Shown: one piece after another, positions 9,240-18,748 of the stretch
How the letters are laid out: each line of letters begins with the position of its first letter
Numbering within the stretch: the first letter of the stretch is position 1
Assembly: GCA_947258975.1 (NCBI GenBank)
Contig: CAMYKK010000003.1
Coordinates: 150,503-214,502 of the forward strand
DNA: 64,000 nucleotides
Direction: 5' to 3'
DNA from: an uncultured Gammaproteobacteria bacterium
GTDB lineage: Bacteria; Pseudomonadota; Gammaproteobacteria; Arenicellales; JAANXG01
Made by a program: the position numbers and the translations under genes
The notes under the pieces: model-generated
The model's database searches: none
What the model was told of the DNA's origin: nothing
Seen by the model: only the letters and a program-made list of their open reading frames with translations

Positions 9240-10145
9240 ATGACCAATCAACACAAAGCCTATATATTTGCTGCCATAACCGTGTTGTTGTGGTCGACCG
9301 TCGCTTCCGCGTTCAAGCTGTCACTTCGTTATATGGACTCCATTCAGCTGCTGTTTTACGCGAACCTGGTATCGGTGATTACTTTATTTGCAATCTTGCT
9401 CATCCAGAAAAAGCTTCACGTATTGCGTACCTATTCGCGGCAAGATCTGGTTCATGCGGCGCTATTGGGGACTCTAAGCCCCTTCTTGTACTACCTGGTG
9501 CTGTTCAAGGCCTACGACCTATTACCGGCGCAGGAAGCGCAACCACTGAACTACACCTGGGCGATAACGCTCACTCTGTTGTCCGTCCCTTTACTCAAGC
9601 AACGCATCGCGACCAGGCAGTTGCTGGCGATCTTGATCAGTTACTTGGGAGTCGTCATCATCTCCACCCATGGTGAGTTGTTGTCACTGCGGTTCAGCAA
9701 CGCCACCGGAGTGGCGCTCGCCCTGGGCAGCACGGTGATTTGGGCGATATACTGGATTTACAATACCAAGGATCGTAAAGACCCGGTGGCAAGCTTGTTT
9801 CTGAATTTCCTGTTTGGTTTGCCACTGGTATTCATTGCGGTGGTCGTTCTTTCGGACCTTCACATCGGGCATACCCTGGGATGGGTTGGGGCGGCATATG
9901 TGGGATTGTTCGAGATGGGTATCGCGTTCGTGCTGTGGCTAAATGCGCTGCGTCTGACGTGCGCCACTGCCAGTGTGGCAAATCTCATATTTTTCTCGCC
10001 ATTTTTGTCGCTGATCTTTATTCATTTTCTGGTTGGGGAGAAAATACTGGAATCGACACTGGTAGGTTTAGTGTTTATCGTGGCGGGAAATATTTTGCAG
10101 CAAGTCGGAAAAAAACCCATGCAGCCTGCGCCGGTCGCGGACTGA
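9240..10145 (+). CDS. DMT superfamily (EamA) transporter
   Basis: About ten hydrophobic segments; EamA-like repeat pattern. Confidence 0.85.
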   Translation: MTNQHKAYIFAAITVLLWSTVASAFKLSLRYMDSIQLLFYANLVSVITLFAILLIQKKLHVLRTYSRQDLVHAALLGTLSPFLYYLVLFKAYDLLPAQEAQPLNYTWAITLTLLSVPLLKQRIATRQLLAILISYLGVVIISTHGELLSLRFSNATGVALALGSTVIWAIYWIYNTKDRKDPVASLFLNFLFGLPLVFIAVVVLSDLHIGHTLGWVGAAYVGLFEMGIAFVLWLNALRLTCATASVANLIFFSPFLSLIFIHFLVGEKILESTLVGLVFIVAGNILQQVGKKPMQPAPVAD

Positions 10146-10176
10146 TACCGGTGGTTGAAAAGAACAGGCGTAGCCC

Positions 10177-11022
10177 GTGAGACTTAGTATCGAGGAATTC
10201 CACAACTGGGCGAACAAGAGCATTACCCTGCTGGGTATGTCCGGCGTCGGCAAGACACATCTGTCAGGTATTCTGCGCCGGCATGACTGGTTCCACTACT
10301 CGGGAGACTATCGCATCGGTACGCGTTATCTCGATGAACCGATTCTCGACAACATCAAGCAACAGGCGATGGAAATGCCATTCCTGCGCGACCTGCTGCG
10401 CTCCGATTCGATCTACATCGGCCACAATATTACGGTGGACAATCTGGAGGCGGTGCTGAGTTTTGTCGGCAAACCCGGAGATCCGGACAAAGGCGGCCTG
10501 CCCATCAACGAGTTTGAACGACGACAGGAATTGTATCGGCTGGGCGAGATTGCAGCGATGAAGGACGTACCGGATTTCATACGCAAGGCGCGGCAAATAT
10601 ACGGCTACAAGAACTTCGTCAATGATGTGGGCGGTAGCTTGTGTGAATTGGAAGATGCCAGCTCGATGGAGGTGCTGGTCAAACATACATTAATTCTTTA
10701 CATTCAGGTGACCGCGGAGGATGAGGCTGAGTTGATCGAACGCGCGGAAGCCGATCCCAAACCGCTTTACTACCGGCCGGCTTTTTTAGAGCAACAATTG
10801 AGCGCCTACCTCAGGGATCAAGGTCTCTCTGGCCACGATGGGATTGATCCGGATGCTTTCACTCGTTGGGTGTTTCCGCGCTTGTTTCATGCGCGGGTCC
10901 CACGCTATGAGTCCATCGCTAAGCCACATGGCTATACGGTGACCTCCGCTGAGATCTCACAGGTAAGGGACGACGAGGATTTTTTGTCGCTACTCGAAGC
11001 GGCCATTGCTCGCCGTGCCTGA
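10177..11022 (+). CDS. P-loop ATPase
   Basis: Walker A GMSGVGKTH; GTG start. Confidence 0.7.
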   Translation: MRLSIEEFHNWANKSITLLGMSGVGKTHLSGILRRHDWFHYSGDYRIGTRYLDEPILDNIKQQAMEMPFLRDLLRSDSIYIGHNITVDNLEAVLSFVGKPGDPDKGGLPINEFERRQELYRLGEIAAMKDVPDFIRKARQIYGYKNFVNDVGGSLCELEDASSMEVLVKHTLILYIQVTAEDEAELIERAEADPKPLYYRPAFLEQQLSAYLRDQGLSGHDGIDPDAFTRWVFPRLFHARVPRYESIAKPHGYTVTSAEISQVRDDEDFLSLLEAAIARRA

Positions 11023-11086
11023 TCGCTCCGGTGTCGTCCGGGATGTGTGGTATTGACCGCAATCGATTAATGGGAGTGAACAAGCT

Positions 11087-11593
11087 ATGGCGGTAAAGGA
11101 AGGTTGGCGGGGACGTTTTTTTGAGGATTTCGAAGTGGGCGATATCTACCGTCACCCACTCGGGCGCACTGTCACCACCACCGATAACATTTGGTTCACG
11201 CTGTTGACCCAAAACACGGCGCCAATTCATTTCGATCATCATTATTCCAAACAGACCGAATTCGGCCAACCGCTGGTCGACTCGACCTTTACGCTGGCAC
11301 TGGTGACGGGACAAAGCGTCACCGATATCTCGCAAAATGTGTTTGCGAATCTCGGTTGGGACGCGGTGACATTACCCAATCCCGTGTTCGAGGGCGACAC
11401 CATTTATTCGCAATCGGAGGTATTGGCCGCGCGCGAGTCGAAGTCCCGGGACAATGTGGGTATCGTTACGGTCAACACCATCGGCTATAACCAGTCTGGT
11501 ACGGTGGTGATCAGTTTTCAACGTACACTCATGGTGTATAAACGGGACTTCGCGCCGCAAATTCCGCGGCATGAACCGAACGGCGTGCCATGA
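11087..11593 (+). CDS. MaoC family dehydratase
   Basis: FFEDFEVGDIYRHPLGRTVTTTDNIWFTLLTQNTAPIHFDHHYS hot-dog hydratase motif. Confidence 0.85.
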   Translation: MAVKEGWRGRFFEDFEVGDIYRHPLGRTVTTTDNIWFTLLTQNTAPIHFDHHYSKQTEFGQPLVDSTFTLALVTGQSVTDISQNVFANLGWDAVTLPNPVFEGDTIYSQSEVLAARESKSRDNVGIVTVNTIGYNQSGTVVISFQRTLMVYKRDFAPQIPRHEPNGVP

Positions 11594-13005
11594 CTGACGC
11601 CACGCAAAACGTGACGCGGGAGCTCGCCGCATTCCTGGCGAACTTATCGTTTACGATGCTGCCGGACGACGTTGTGGCGCGCACCGAGGAGCTGTTCCTT
11701 GACTGGATGGCCTCGGCATTCGCGGGCCGGGCGGCGCCTCCGGTGGTTGCTCTGGAGCGCTTTGCCGACAGCATGGGCCCCGCCACTGGGCCCAGTGAGA
11801 TCCTGGTGTCACGACGGCGCACCTCGCCATTATTCGCCGCGTTGGTTAATGCGGCCAGTTCGCACGTGGTGGAGCAGGACGATGTCCACAATGGTTCGGT
11901 GTTACATCCGGGCACGGTGGTATTTCCCGCGGTGTTGGCGGCTGGACAGTCCATCGGCGCCACGGGGCAAGACCTGATCACCGCCGCTACGGCGGGTTAC
12001 GAGGCGGGCGTCCGCATTGGAGAGTTTCTCGGCCGCTCTCATTATCGTGTATTTCATACCACCGGCACTGCGGGAACGTTGGCCGCCGCCGCTGCGGTGG
12101 CGCGTTTGCTGCGGCTCGACGGGGACACCATGCTGCATGCGTTGGGCAACGCGGGGACGCAGGCCGCGGGCCTGTGGGAGTTTTTGCGCGAGGGCGCGGA
12201 TTCCAAGCAACTCCACACCGCAAAGGCCGCCGCTGACGGCGTGTTGTCGGCGTATCTCGCGAGCGAAGGATTTACCGGTGCGCATCAAATCCTGACCGGC
12301 AAGCAAGGCATGGCCGCGGGAATGTCGGTGGATGCCGACCCCGCGCGCCTCACTGATCAATTGGGAAAGCGATGGGCGTTGACCGAGACATCATTCAAGT
12401 TCCATGCCTCGTGCCGCCACACGCACCCTGCCGCCGACGCGCTTTGCCAACTGATGCATCGCCTGGGATTGGGGCACCAAGACATCGTGCGCGTGGACAC
12501 CCATGTACACCAGGCCGCGATCGATGTGCTGGGGCCGGTCAGCGCCCCGCGGACCGTGCATCAAGCGAAATTCTGCATGGGGTTTGTATTGGCGTTGCTG
12601 GCGGTCCGCGGCCGCGCGGGCGTCGATGATTTTAACGATGAAACGTTGAATGACCCGGTAATTATTGATTGGAGCCAGCGGGTGGTCATGGTGTGTGATC
12701 CGGAAGTGGAAGCGGCGTATCCGCAACGCTGGCTGGGTAAAGTGAGAGTGACGACCCGGGATGGACGGGTTCATGAAATGCGCGTGGACGCGCCCCGGGG
12801 TGACCCCGGCAATCCGCTCAGCCGACCACAACTAGAGAACAAGGCGCTGCGGTTGGCGGCCTATAGGCAGGCGGCAACACCAGATGAGATGCACGGCCTC
12901 ATCCAACTGGCTTGGAATCTGCGCGACACGGGCAGTATTCAGTCGCTCTTTGCCGGCGGATTCGGGAAGCACCACCGGCAAGGCGCCGCAGGTGCTTGGG
13001 TGTGA
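11590..13005 (+). CDS. MmgE/PrpD family protein
   Basis: 471 aa with PrpD-like motifs (FKFHASCRHTHPAADA); ATGA overlap with upstream stop. Confidence 0.85.
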   Translation: MTDATQNVTRELAAFLANLSFTMLPDDVVARTEELFLDWMASAFAGRAAPPVVALERFADSMGPATGPSEILVSRRRTSPLFAALVNAASSHVVEQDDVHNGSVLHPGTVVFPAVLAAGQSIGATGQDLITAATAGYEAGVRIGEFLGRSHYRVFHTTGTAGTLAAAAAVARLLRLDGDTMLHALGNAGTQAAGLWEFLREGADSKQLHTAKAAADGVLSAYLASEGFTGAHQILTGKQGMAAGMSVDADPARLTDQLGKRWALTETSFKFHASCRHTHPAADALCQLMHRLGLGHQDIVRVDTHVHQAAIDVLGPVSAPRTVHQAKFCMGFVLALLAVRGRAGVDDFNDETLNDPVIIDWSQRVVMVCDPEVEAAYPQRWLGKVRVTTRDGRVHEMRVDAPRGDPGNPLSRPQLENKALRLAAYRQAATPDEMHGLIQLAWNLRDTGSIQSLFAGGFGKHHRQGAAGAWV

Positions 13006-14159
13006 CCGGTTCTCGCGATTACAACGAACTGCGCGGCCCGGTCGGCGATCTATGCCGTCGCTATCCGGATGAATATTGGCGCCGCATCGATCGCGAGCGT
13101 CTGTATCCACAGGAATTTGTCCATGCGTTGACCGAGGCGGGCTGGCTGGGGGCCTTGATTCCTGAGCAATACGGCGGCTCCGGACTGGGTATCGCCGAGG
13201 CATCGGTGATTCTCGAGCAGATCAACCGCTGCGGGGGTAACGCGGCGGCGTGTCATGCGCAGATGTATACCATGGGCACGGTGCTGCGCCACGGTTCTGC
13301 GCAACAAAAGCAACGCTATCTGCCCAAGATCGCCAGCGGTGCATTGCGGCTGCAGGCATTTGCCGTCACCGAACCGAGCGCCGGCAGCGACACCACCAAG
13401 ATCCGCACCACCGCTATCCACAATGGCAACCGCTATGTCATCAACGGTCAAAAGGTATGGACATCACGGGTGCAGCATTCGGATTTGATGCTGCTGTTCG
13501 CGCGCACCACCCCGGTTGAACAAGTCGCCAAAAAGACCGACGGCCTGTCGGTGTTTCTGGTGGACCTGCGTGAGGCCATCGGCAACGGGCTGACGGTGAA
13601 GCCTATTGACACCATGATCAACCACGAAACCAATGAGTTGTATTTCGACGATCTTGAAGTACTCGAGGAGAATTTGATCGGCGAGCAGGGCAAAGGGTTC
13701 CGCTATCTGCTCGATGGATTGAATGCTGAGCGCATCCTGATCGCCGCGGAGTGTATTGGGGACGGGGACTGGTTTGTCGAGCGCGCCACTGCGTATGCGC
13801 GGGAACGCGTGGTGTTCGATCGGCCCATAGGTCAAAATCAGGGGATTCAGTTTCCGCTGGCTCACGCCTACGCCAAGCTGCGTGCCGCAGACCTGATGCG
13901 CTATCGCGCCGCCGAGTTGTTCGATAACGGATTTCCCTGCGGGGCCGAGGCGAACATGGCGAAGTTATTGGCCGCTGATGCCTCTTGGGAGGCCGCGAAT
14001 GCTGCATTGCAGACCCACGGTGGGTATGGATTCGCCAGCGAATACGACGTGGAGCGAAAGTTTCGCGAGACGCGCCTGTTCCAAGTAGCACCGATTTCCA
14101 CCAATCTGATTTTGTCTTACATCGCAGAGCACGTGCTCGGTCTGCCGAGGTCGTTTTGA
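13002..14159 (+). CDS. Acyl-CoA dehydrogenase
   Basis: FAVTEPSAGSDTTKIRTTA, LQTHGGYGFASEYDVERKFRETRL; GTG start overlapping PrpD stop (GTGA). Confidence 0.88.
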   Translation: MTGSRDYNELRGPVGDLCRRYPDEYWRRIDRERLYPQEFVHALTEAGWLGALIPEQYGGSGLGIAEASVILEQINRCGGNAAACHAQMYTMGTVLRHGSAQQKQRYLPKIASGALRLQAFAVTEPSAGSDTTKIRTTAIHNGNRYVINGQKVWTSRVQHSDLMLLFARTTPVEQVAKKTDGLSVFLVDLREAIGNGLTVKPIDTMINHETNELYFDDLEVLEENLIGEQGKGFRYLLDGLNAERILIAAECIGDGDWFVERATAYARERVVFDRPIGQNQGIQFPLAHAYAKLRAADLMRYRAAELFDNGFPCGAEANMAKLLAADASWEAANAALQTHGGYGFASEYDVERKFRETRLFQVAPISTNLILSYIAEHVLGLPRSF

Positions 14160-15293
14160 ACGTGCTGCCGCTGGACGGCGTCATCGTAGTGTCGTTGGAA
14201 CAAGCGGTGTCCGCCCCGTTCGCGACGCGCCAACTCGCCGACCTCGGCGCAACGGTGATAAAAATTGAGCGGCCTGGAGACGGTGATTTTGCGCGACACT
14301 ACGACAAAACCGTGTACGGCATGTCGAGCCACTTTGTGTGGCTCAACCGCTCCAAACAGAGCTTGACCTTGGATATCAAGCATCCGCTGGCCGGGGATGT
14401 CCTCCATCGGTTATTGACCCGCGCGGATGTATACGTGCAGAACCTGGCGCCCGGCGCCGCCGCACGGGCCGGACTGGACTCGGCCGTTATCGCACAACAC
14501 AATGCAAGATTGATCCAGTGCAATATCTCCGGTTATGGGAAAGGTGGTCCATACGAGCACAAGAAGGCCTATGACCTGTTGGTGCAGTGTGAGACGGGCC
14601 TGGTGTCCACTACCGGCACCGGTGCCGACATGGTAAAGGTGGGCGTGTCCATTGCCGACATCGCAGCCGGCATGTACGCGTACAGCGGCATTTTGACTGC
14701 CTTGTATCAGCGTGAAAAAACCGGCCGGGGGACGGTGCTCGATGTGTCGCTGTTTGATGCGCTCGGAGAATGGATGGGATATCCCGCCTATTACACCGCC
14801 TACGGGGGCGCGGCGCCGCCGCGCAGCGGTTTGAGTCACGCGACCATCGCTCCCTATGGACCGTACGCAACGGGTGACCGTCGATGGGTGATGTTGGGAA
14901 TTCAAAACGAACGGGAATGGCAGGCATTTTGCCGCGAGGTGATAGGTCAACCCGAACTCGTCGCTGACGCCCGCTTTCAGAGCAACTCGCAACGGGTCGC
15001 GAATCGTGAGGATATGGATGAGTTTATCGCCACTGCCTTCAACTCATCTTCTACAGTGGAAGATCGGTCTCCAGGGAAAAGGCCAATAAAATCAATGGTC
15101 GGATCTTGAATTCTGCTCAAGTGTAGTGCCACGTATAGCCTTGCAAGCCCTGCTTCCCCCCATGGTGATGCACGGCGTCGAGGCAAGGATGGATCGAGTG
15201 CCGTCGTTGGGGGAACATAGCCACGAAATCCTGCGCGACCTTGGGTATGGGGACGATGATATCCACCGCCTCCAAGATGAAGCGGCGATATAG
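14156..15293 (+). pseudogene. CaiB/BaiF family CoA-transferase, decayed 3' end
   Basis: Intact to about 15040 (LEQAVSAPFATRQLADLGATVIKIERPGDGDFAR...), then frame changes: EKANKINGRILNSAQV is in another frame at about 15070-15123, and the native C-terminus ALQALLPPMVMHGVEARMDRVPSLGEHSHEILRDLGYGDDDIHRLQDEAAI* is in a third register ending at 15293. Confidence 0.75.
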
Positions 15294-15385
15294 CCCGTAC
15301 CACGCACCGGCTCGTCGTGTGCATAAGGCCGGACTATCCGGCCCCTACCCAGCCGGCGGTTTCCATCATGAATGTGTGCGCATGA

Positions 15386-15590
15386 GGGCTTGTCCTCGCA
15401 AAGCAGAGGGCTTGTCCTCGCAAAGCAGAGGGCTTGTCCTCGCGCAGCAGAGGGCTTGTCCTCGCACTGCGCTTGTCCCCGCACAGCAGGGGAACTACGC
15501 GCAGCACAAGCGCAGCGGAGGGCTTGTCCTCGCGTAGCGGAGGGCTTGTCCTCGCACTGCGACTACGCGCAGCACAAGCGCAGCACAGGC
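15386..15590. repeat. Tandem/nested array of a ~22-bp unit GGGCTTGTCCTCGCAAAGCAGA
   Basis: Three contiguous 22-bp units followed by variants and blocks of CTACGCGCAGCACAAGCGCAGC. Confidence 0.9.
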
Positions 15591-15689
15591 GGTGTTCCGC
15601 CTCAGGCTGATAACAGCACATGTTAATGGCTGATTAGGCCCAGATTTTCCCCCGGATCTTTAAACATTGTCTTTAAGTGTGCGGTATCG

Positions 15690-16640
15690 TTACTGCGTCA
15701 CTATGCGCGGTTTTAATATTACGGAAATGGCTCGCCGGTTTCGCTGTCGACCCACAGCCGTATTATTGTCTGCGATTGGGCGAATCTCACCATATCCTAC
15801 CGTACTGATGCGACTGCCTTCGATACCGTAGTCGCGAATGAATTTTGTCTTCACCGCATTGGCGCGGCGCTGCGACAAACCTTGGTTGTACGCTTCGGTA
15901 CCGATCCAATCAGTATGTCCTTCAATGGTCATGCTGATATCCGGGCTCTGCCTAAGAATTTGGGCGATTTCTTCAAACTGGGGTGTATAGACTTTTCTAA
16001 TGTCATACTTGTCAAAGTCGAACTCCACCAAGAGTTCATAGGTATCAATCACCTCGTTCTGCCGCGGTACGGATTCGGGTTGGGCCACAGGCGCAGGTTG
16101 TGATGCGGCCACAGTTTTGGGTTTTCGAAAATGCCAGTTTAGAGCCAGTCCTAACGCTTTATCGGAATTTGACTCATCGCCTAGGTCGAAGAAAACCTGG
16201 TATCCCAAACGCAGTTCGAGATTATTCGATAGATCTCCCGATACGCCGAAACCGCCTTGAATCTGCTGGGTGCTGCTATCAGTAGCGTTATCAACATCAA
16301 AGGCACTGACTCCGGCCGAGAGATACGGTTTCCACTTTTTGACGCCGAAAAATCGATAACCGTTGATATTAGCGTGGTCAGTACCCACCTCACCGCTGAA
16401 ATCGGTTCCCAGCGTCAGGTCTAGCGCCCACTGATCGTTGAACTGATATCCAATCAATCCGTTCAACATCTTGGATGAGTGACCGGGAGAGCTGGTTGGA
16501 ATATCAACCACCCGGGAATTATCTAACGCCAGCGCGCTGGCTCCCAAACCTAGGTAAACATTCCCCTCGGATTCAGCCGAAGCAGAATAGGCATAAATAC
16601 TCATGAAGGTCGCTAAGCCTAGAACGCGTAATTTTCTCAT
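15690..16640 (-). CDS. OmpA family outer membrane protein (N-terminal barrel, C-terminal OmpA domain)
   Basis: Signal peptide; SMTIEGHTDWIGTEAYNQGLSQRRANAVK OmpA peptidoglycan-binding motif. Confidence 0.9.
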   Translation of the reverse strand: MRKLRVLGLATFMSIYAYSASAESEGNVYLGLGASALALDNSRVVDIPTSSPGHSSKMLNGLIGYQFNDQWALDLTLGTDFSGEVGTDHANINGYRFFGVKKWKPYLSAGVSAFDVDNATDSSTQQIQGGFGVSGDLSNNLELRLGYQVFFDLGDESNSDKALGLALNWHFRKPKTVAASQPAPVAQPESVPRQNEVIDTYELLVEFDFDKYDIRKVYTPQFEEIAQILRQSPDISMTIEGHTDWIGTEAYNQGLSQRRANAVKTKFIRDYGIEGSRISTVGYGEIRPIADNNTAVGRQRNRRAISVILKPRIVTQ

Positions 16641-17011
16641 CTCTTTATTTTCCCTTTCGCCATTGTCGGTCTGGCATAAGTTTTGCGGTGCTTGTAAGTG
16701 TATGTAAGTGCATTATTCTATCCTAAACAAAGGGGAGTGGTTTTAGCAATGGAATATCGCGCTGTGTCGCGCCGAGACATTCCGGCCGCTTAACGTCCGG
16801 AGTGTTCGTTCTCCATATTTCCGAGATTGGGATCAATCCCGTGTGTCTCGACCTAACTGCAAGAAATACGCGCGTCCGTGCTGTGGCGCCACCATCGCGG
16901 CCGCCCCGATGCGCAACTCGCTCCTTCCCGGGCGCCGGCTATCCCGTGAGCTGTCACATCGGCGTTGGGTCACCCAGGTGTGCCGACCCGACTGCGGAAT
17001 CTTCACGCCGT

Positions 17012-18532
17012 TCAATGTTCGCCACCTGCTTTGAAATGAAATACCGCGCCGTCCTTGATACCCGATGGCCATCTCGAAGTAATGGTCTTCATGCGCGTGT
17101 AGAACCGCACCCCCTCGGGCCCGTGTATGTAATGGTCTCCAAACAGCGAACGCTTCCAACCGCCGAAGCTGTGGTAGGCCACGGGTACCGGTATCGGCAC
17201 GTTCACACCGACCATGCCGATGTTGATTCGCGTGGTGAAATCACGGGCGCAGTCGCCGTCACGGGTAAATATGGCGGCGCCGTTGCCATATTCGTGGTCG
17301 TTGACCAGCCGCACCGCCTGCGCGTAATCGTCAGCCCGAACCACGCTCAGCACCGGACCGAATATCTCTTCTTGGTAGATTTTCATTTCGGATTTGACAT
17401 GGTCGAACAGGCAGCCGCCGAGGAACGCGCCGTTTTCATGACCTTCCACCAGAAGCTCCCGGCCGTCGACCACAAGATCAGCGCCTTCGGCCACGCCGAT
17501 ATCGACGTAGTTGCGTACCTTTCGTTGGTGCTCAGGGGTGACCAAAGGGCCCATCTCCGCCGACTCATCCGTGTATGGGCCGATCTTGAGGCCGCGTACT
17601 CGGGGCGCCAAGCGATTGATCAACTCGTCCGCGGTATCGCTGCCCACCGCGACCACGACTGAAATCGCCATACAGCGTTCACCCGCCGACCCATACGCCG
17701 ACCCCATCACTGCATCGGTCACCTGGTCCATGTCCGCGTCGGGCATGACCACCATGTGGTTTTTTGCTCCGCACAACGCCTGCACCCGTTTCCCGTGGGC
17801 GCAGCCGGTTCGATAGATGTGCTCACCGACCGGTGTGGATCCGACAAAGCTTACCGCGGCCACTCGTGGATCGCTCAACAGCGTGTCAACCGCCTCTTTG
17901 TCTCCGATGACCACGTTCAGTACGCCGTCCGGAAGTCCCGCCTCTTTCATCAACTCGGCCATGCGCAGGGAACAGGATGGATCCTTTTCCGAGGGTTTGA
18001 GTACAAAGCTGTTGCCGCACGCGATGGCGACTGGAAACATCCACATCGGCACCATGGCCGGAAAGTTGAATGGTGTAATTCCGGCGCATACGCCTACCGG
18101 CTGGCGGATCGAATAACTATCCACGTTCGTGGCCACGGTTTGAGCATGTTCGCCCTTGAGTAGTTGTGGGATGCCGCACGCGAATTCGACGACCTCCACA
18201 CCGCGCGTGATCGAGCCCTTGGCATCTTCGATGGTCTTGCCATGTTCGCTGGACACAATCTCGGCCAGCTCCTGGATGTTTGCTTTGACCAAATCCCGGT
18301 ACGCAAACATGACTTGGGCCCGCTGAGCGGGCGGTGTCTGCGACCAATCCGCGAAAGCGTCGGCCGCAGCGCCGATGGCACTTCGCACTTCATCCGCGTT
18401 GGCAAAGGGTGCATGCTTTGCGACCTCGCCGGTCGCCGGATTGTACACGTCGCCGGTACGGCTGCTCTGTCCCGCGACCTTCTTGCCATTGATGAAATGA
18501 TGTAGTGCAAACGGTTTGAGTTTCGCTGTCAT
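17012..18532 (-). CDS. mmsA: CoA-acylating methylmalonate-semialdehyde dehydrogenase
   Basis: ALDH fold with MMSDH-type FNFPAMVPMWMFPVAIACGN and GSAGERCMAIS catalytic Cys; internal ATG at 18532. Confidence 0.88.
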   Translation of the reverse strand: MTAKLKPFALHHFINGKKVAGQSSRTGDVYNPATGEVAKHAPFANADEVRSAIGAAADAFADWSQTPPAQRAQVMFAYRDLVKANIQELAEIVSSEHGKTIEDAKGSITRGVEVVEFACGIPQLLKGEHAQTVATNVDSYSIRQPVGVCAGITPFNFPAMVPMWMFPVAIACGNSFVLKPSEKDPSCSLRMAELMKEAGLPDGVLNVVIGDKEAVDTLLSDPRVAAVSFVGSTPVGEHIYRTGCAHGKRVQALCGAKNHMVVMPDADMDQVTDAVMGSAYGSAGERCMAISVVVAVGSDTADELINRLAPRVRGLKIGPYTDESAEMGPLVTPEHQRKVRNYVDIGVAEGADLVVDGRELLVEGHENGAFLGGCLFDHVKSEMKIYQEEIFGPVLSVVRADDYAQAVRLVNDHEYGNGAAIFTRDGDCARDFTTRINIGMVGVNVPIPVPVAYHSFGGWKRSLFGDHYIHGPEGVRFYTRMKTITSRWPSGIKDGAVFHFKAGGEH

Positions 18533-18748
18533 CTGTGATCTCCCGGGCTGGCCATTGGTTCGAGGCGTACCCATTTTAAACAAGAATCCCCACCGCGTCG
18601 TCGCTGAGCGAATCTCCGGTTGCAGGGTACGCACCATGCGCGGCAGCATCCAAGTAAACCCGGCTAACAGATCATTCGTAGCTTTTCGCCGATCGAGGCG
18701 TGCCCCCATCGCGCAGCGCCTGCCCGGCATGCGTTCCCTGCAGGGCCC

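Noticed and set aside
15386-15590. Possible CRISPR array
   Set aside because: 22-bp units are directly contiguous with no unique spacers and degenerate into overlapping blocks; no cas genes nearby.
16802-17662. 286-aa plus-strand ORF
   Set aside because: Mostly antisense to mmsA; low-complexity composition and no motif.
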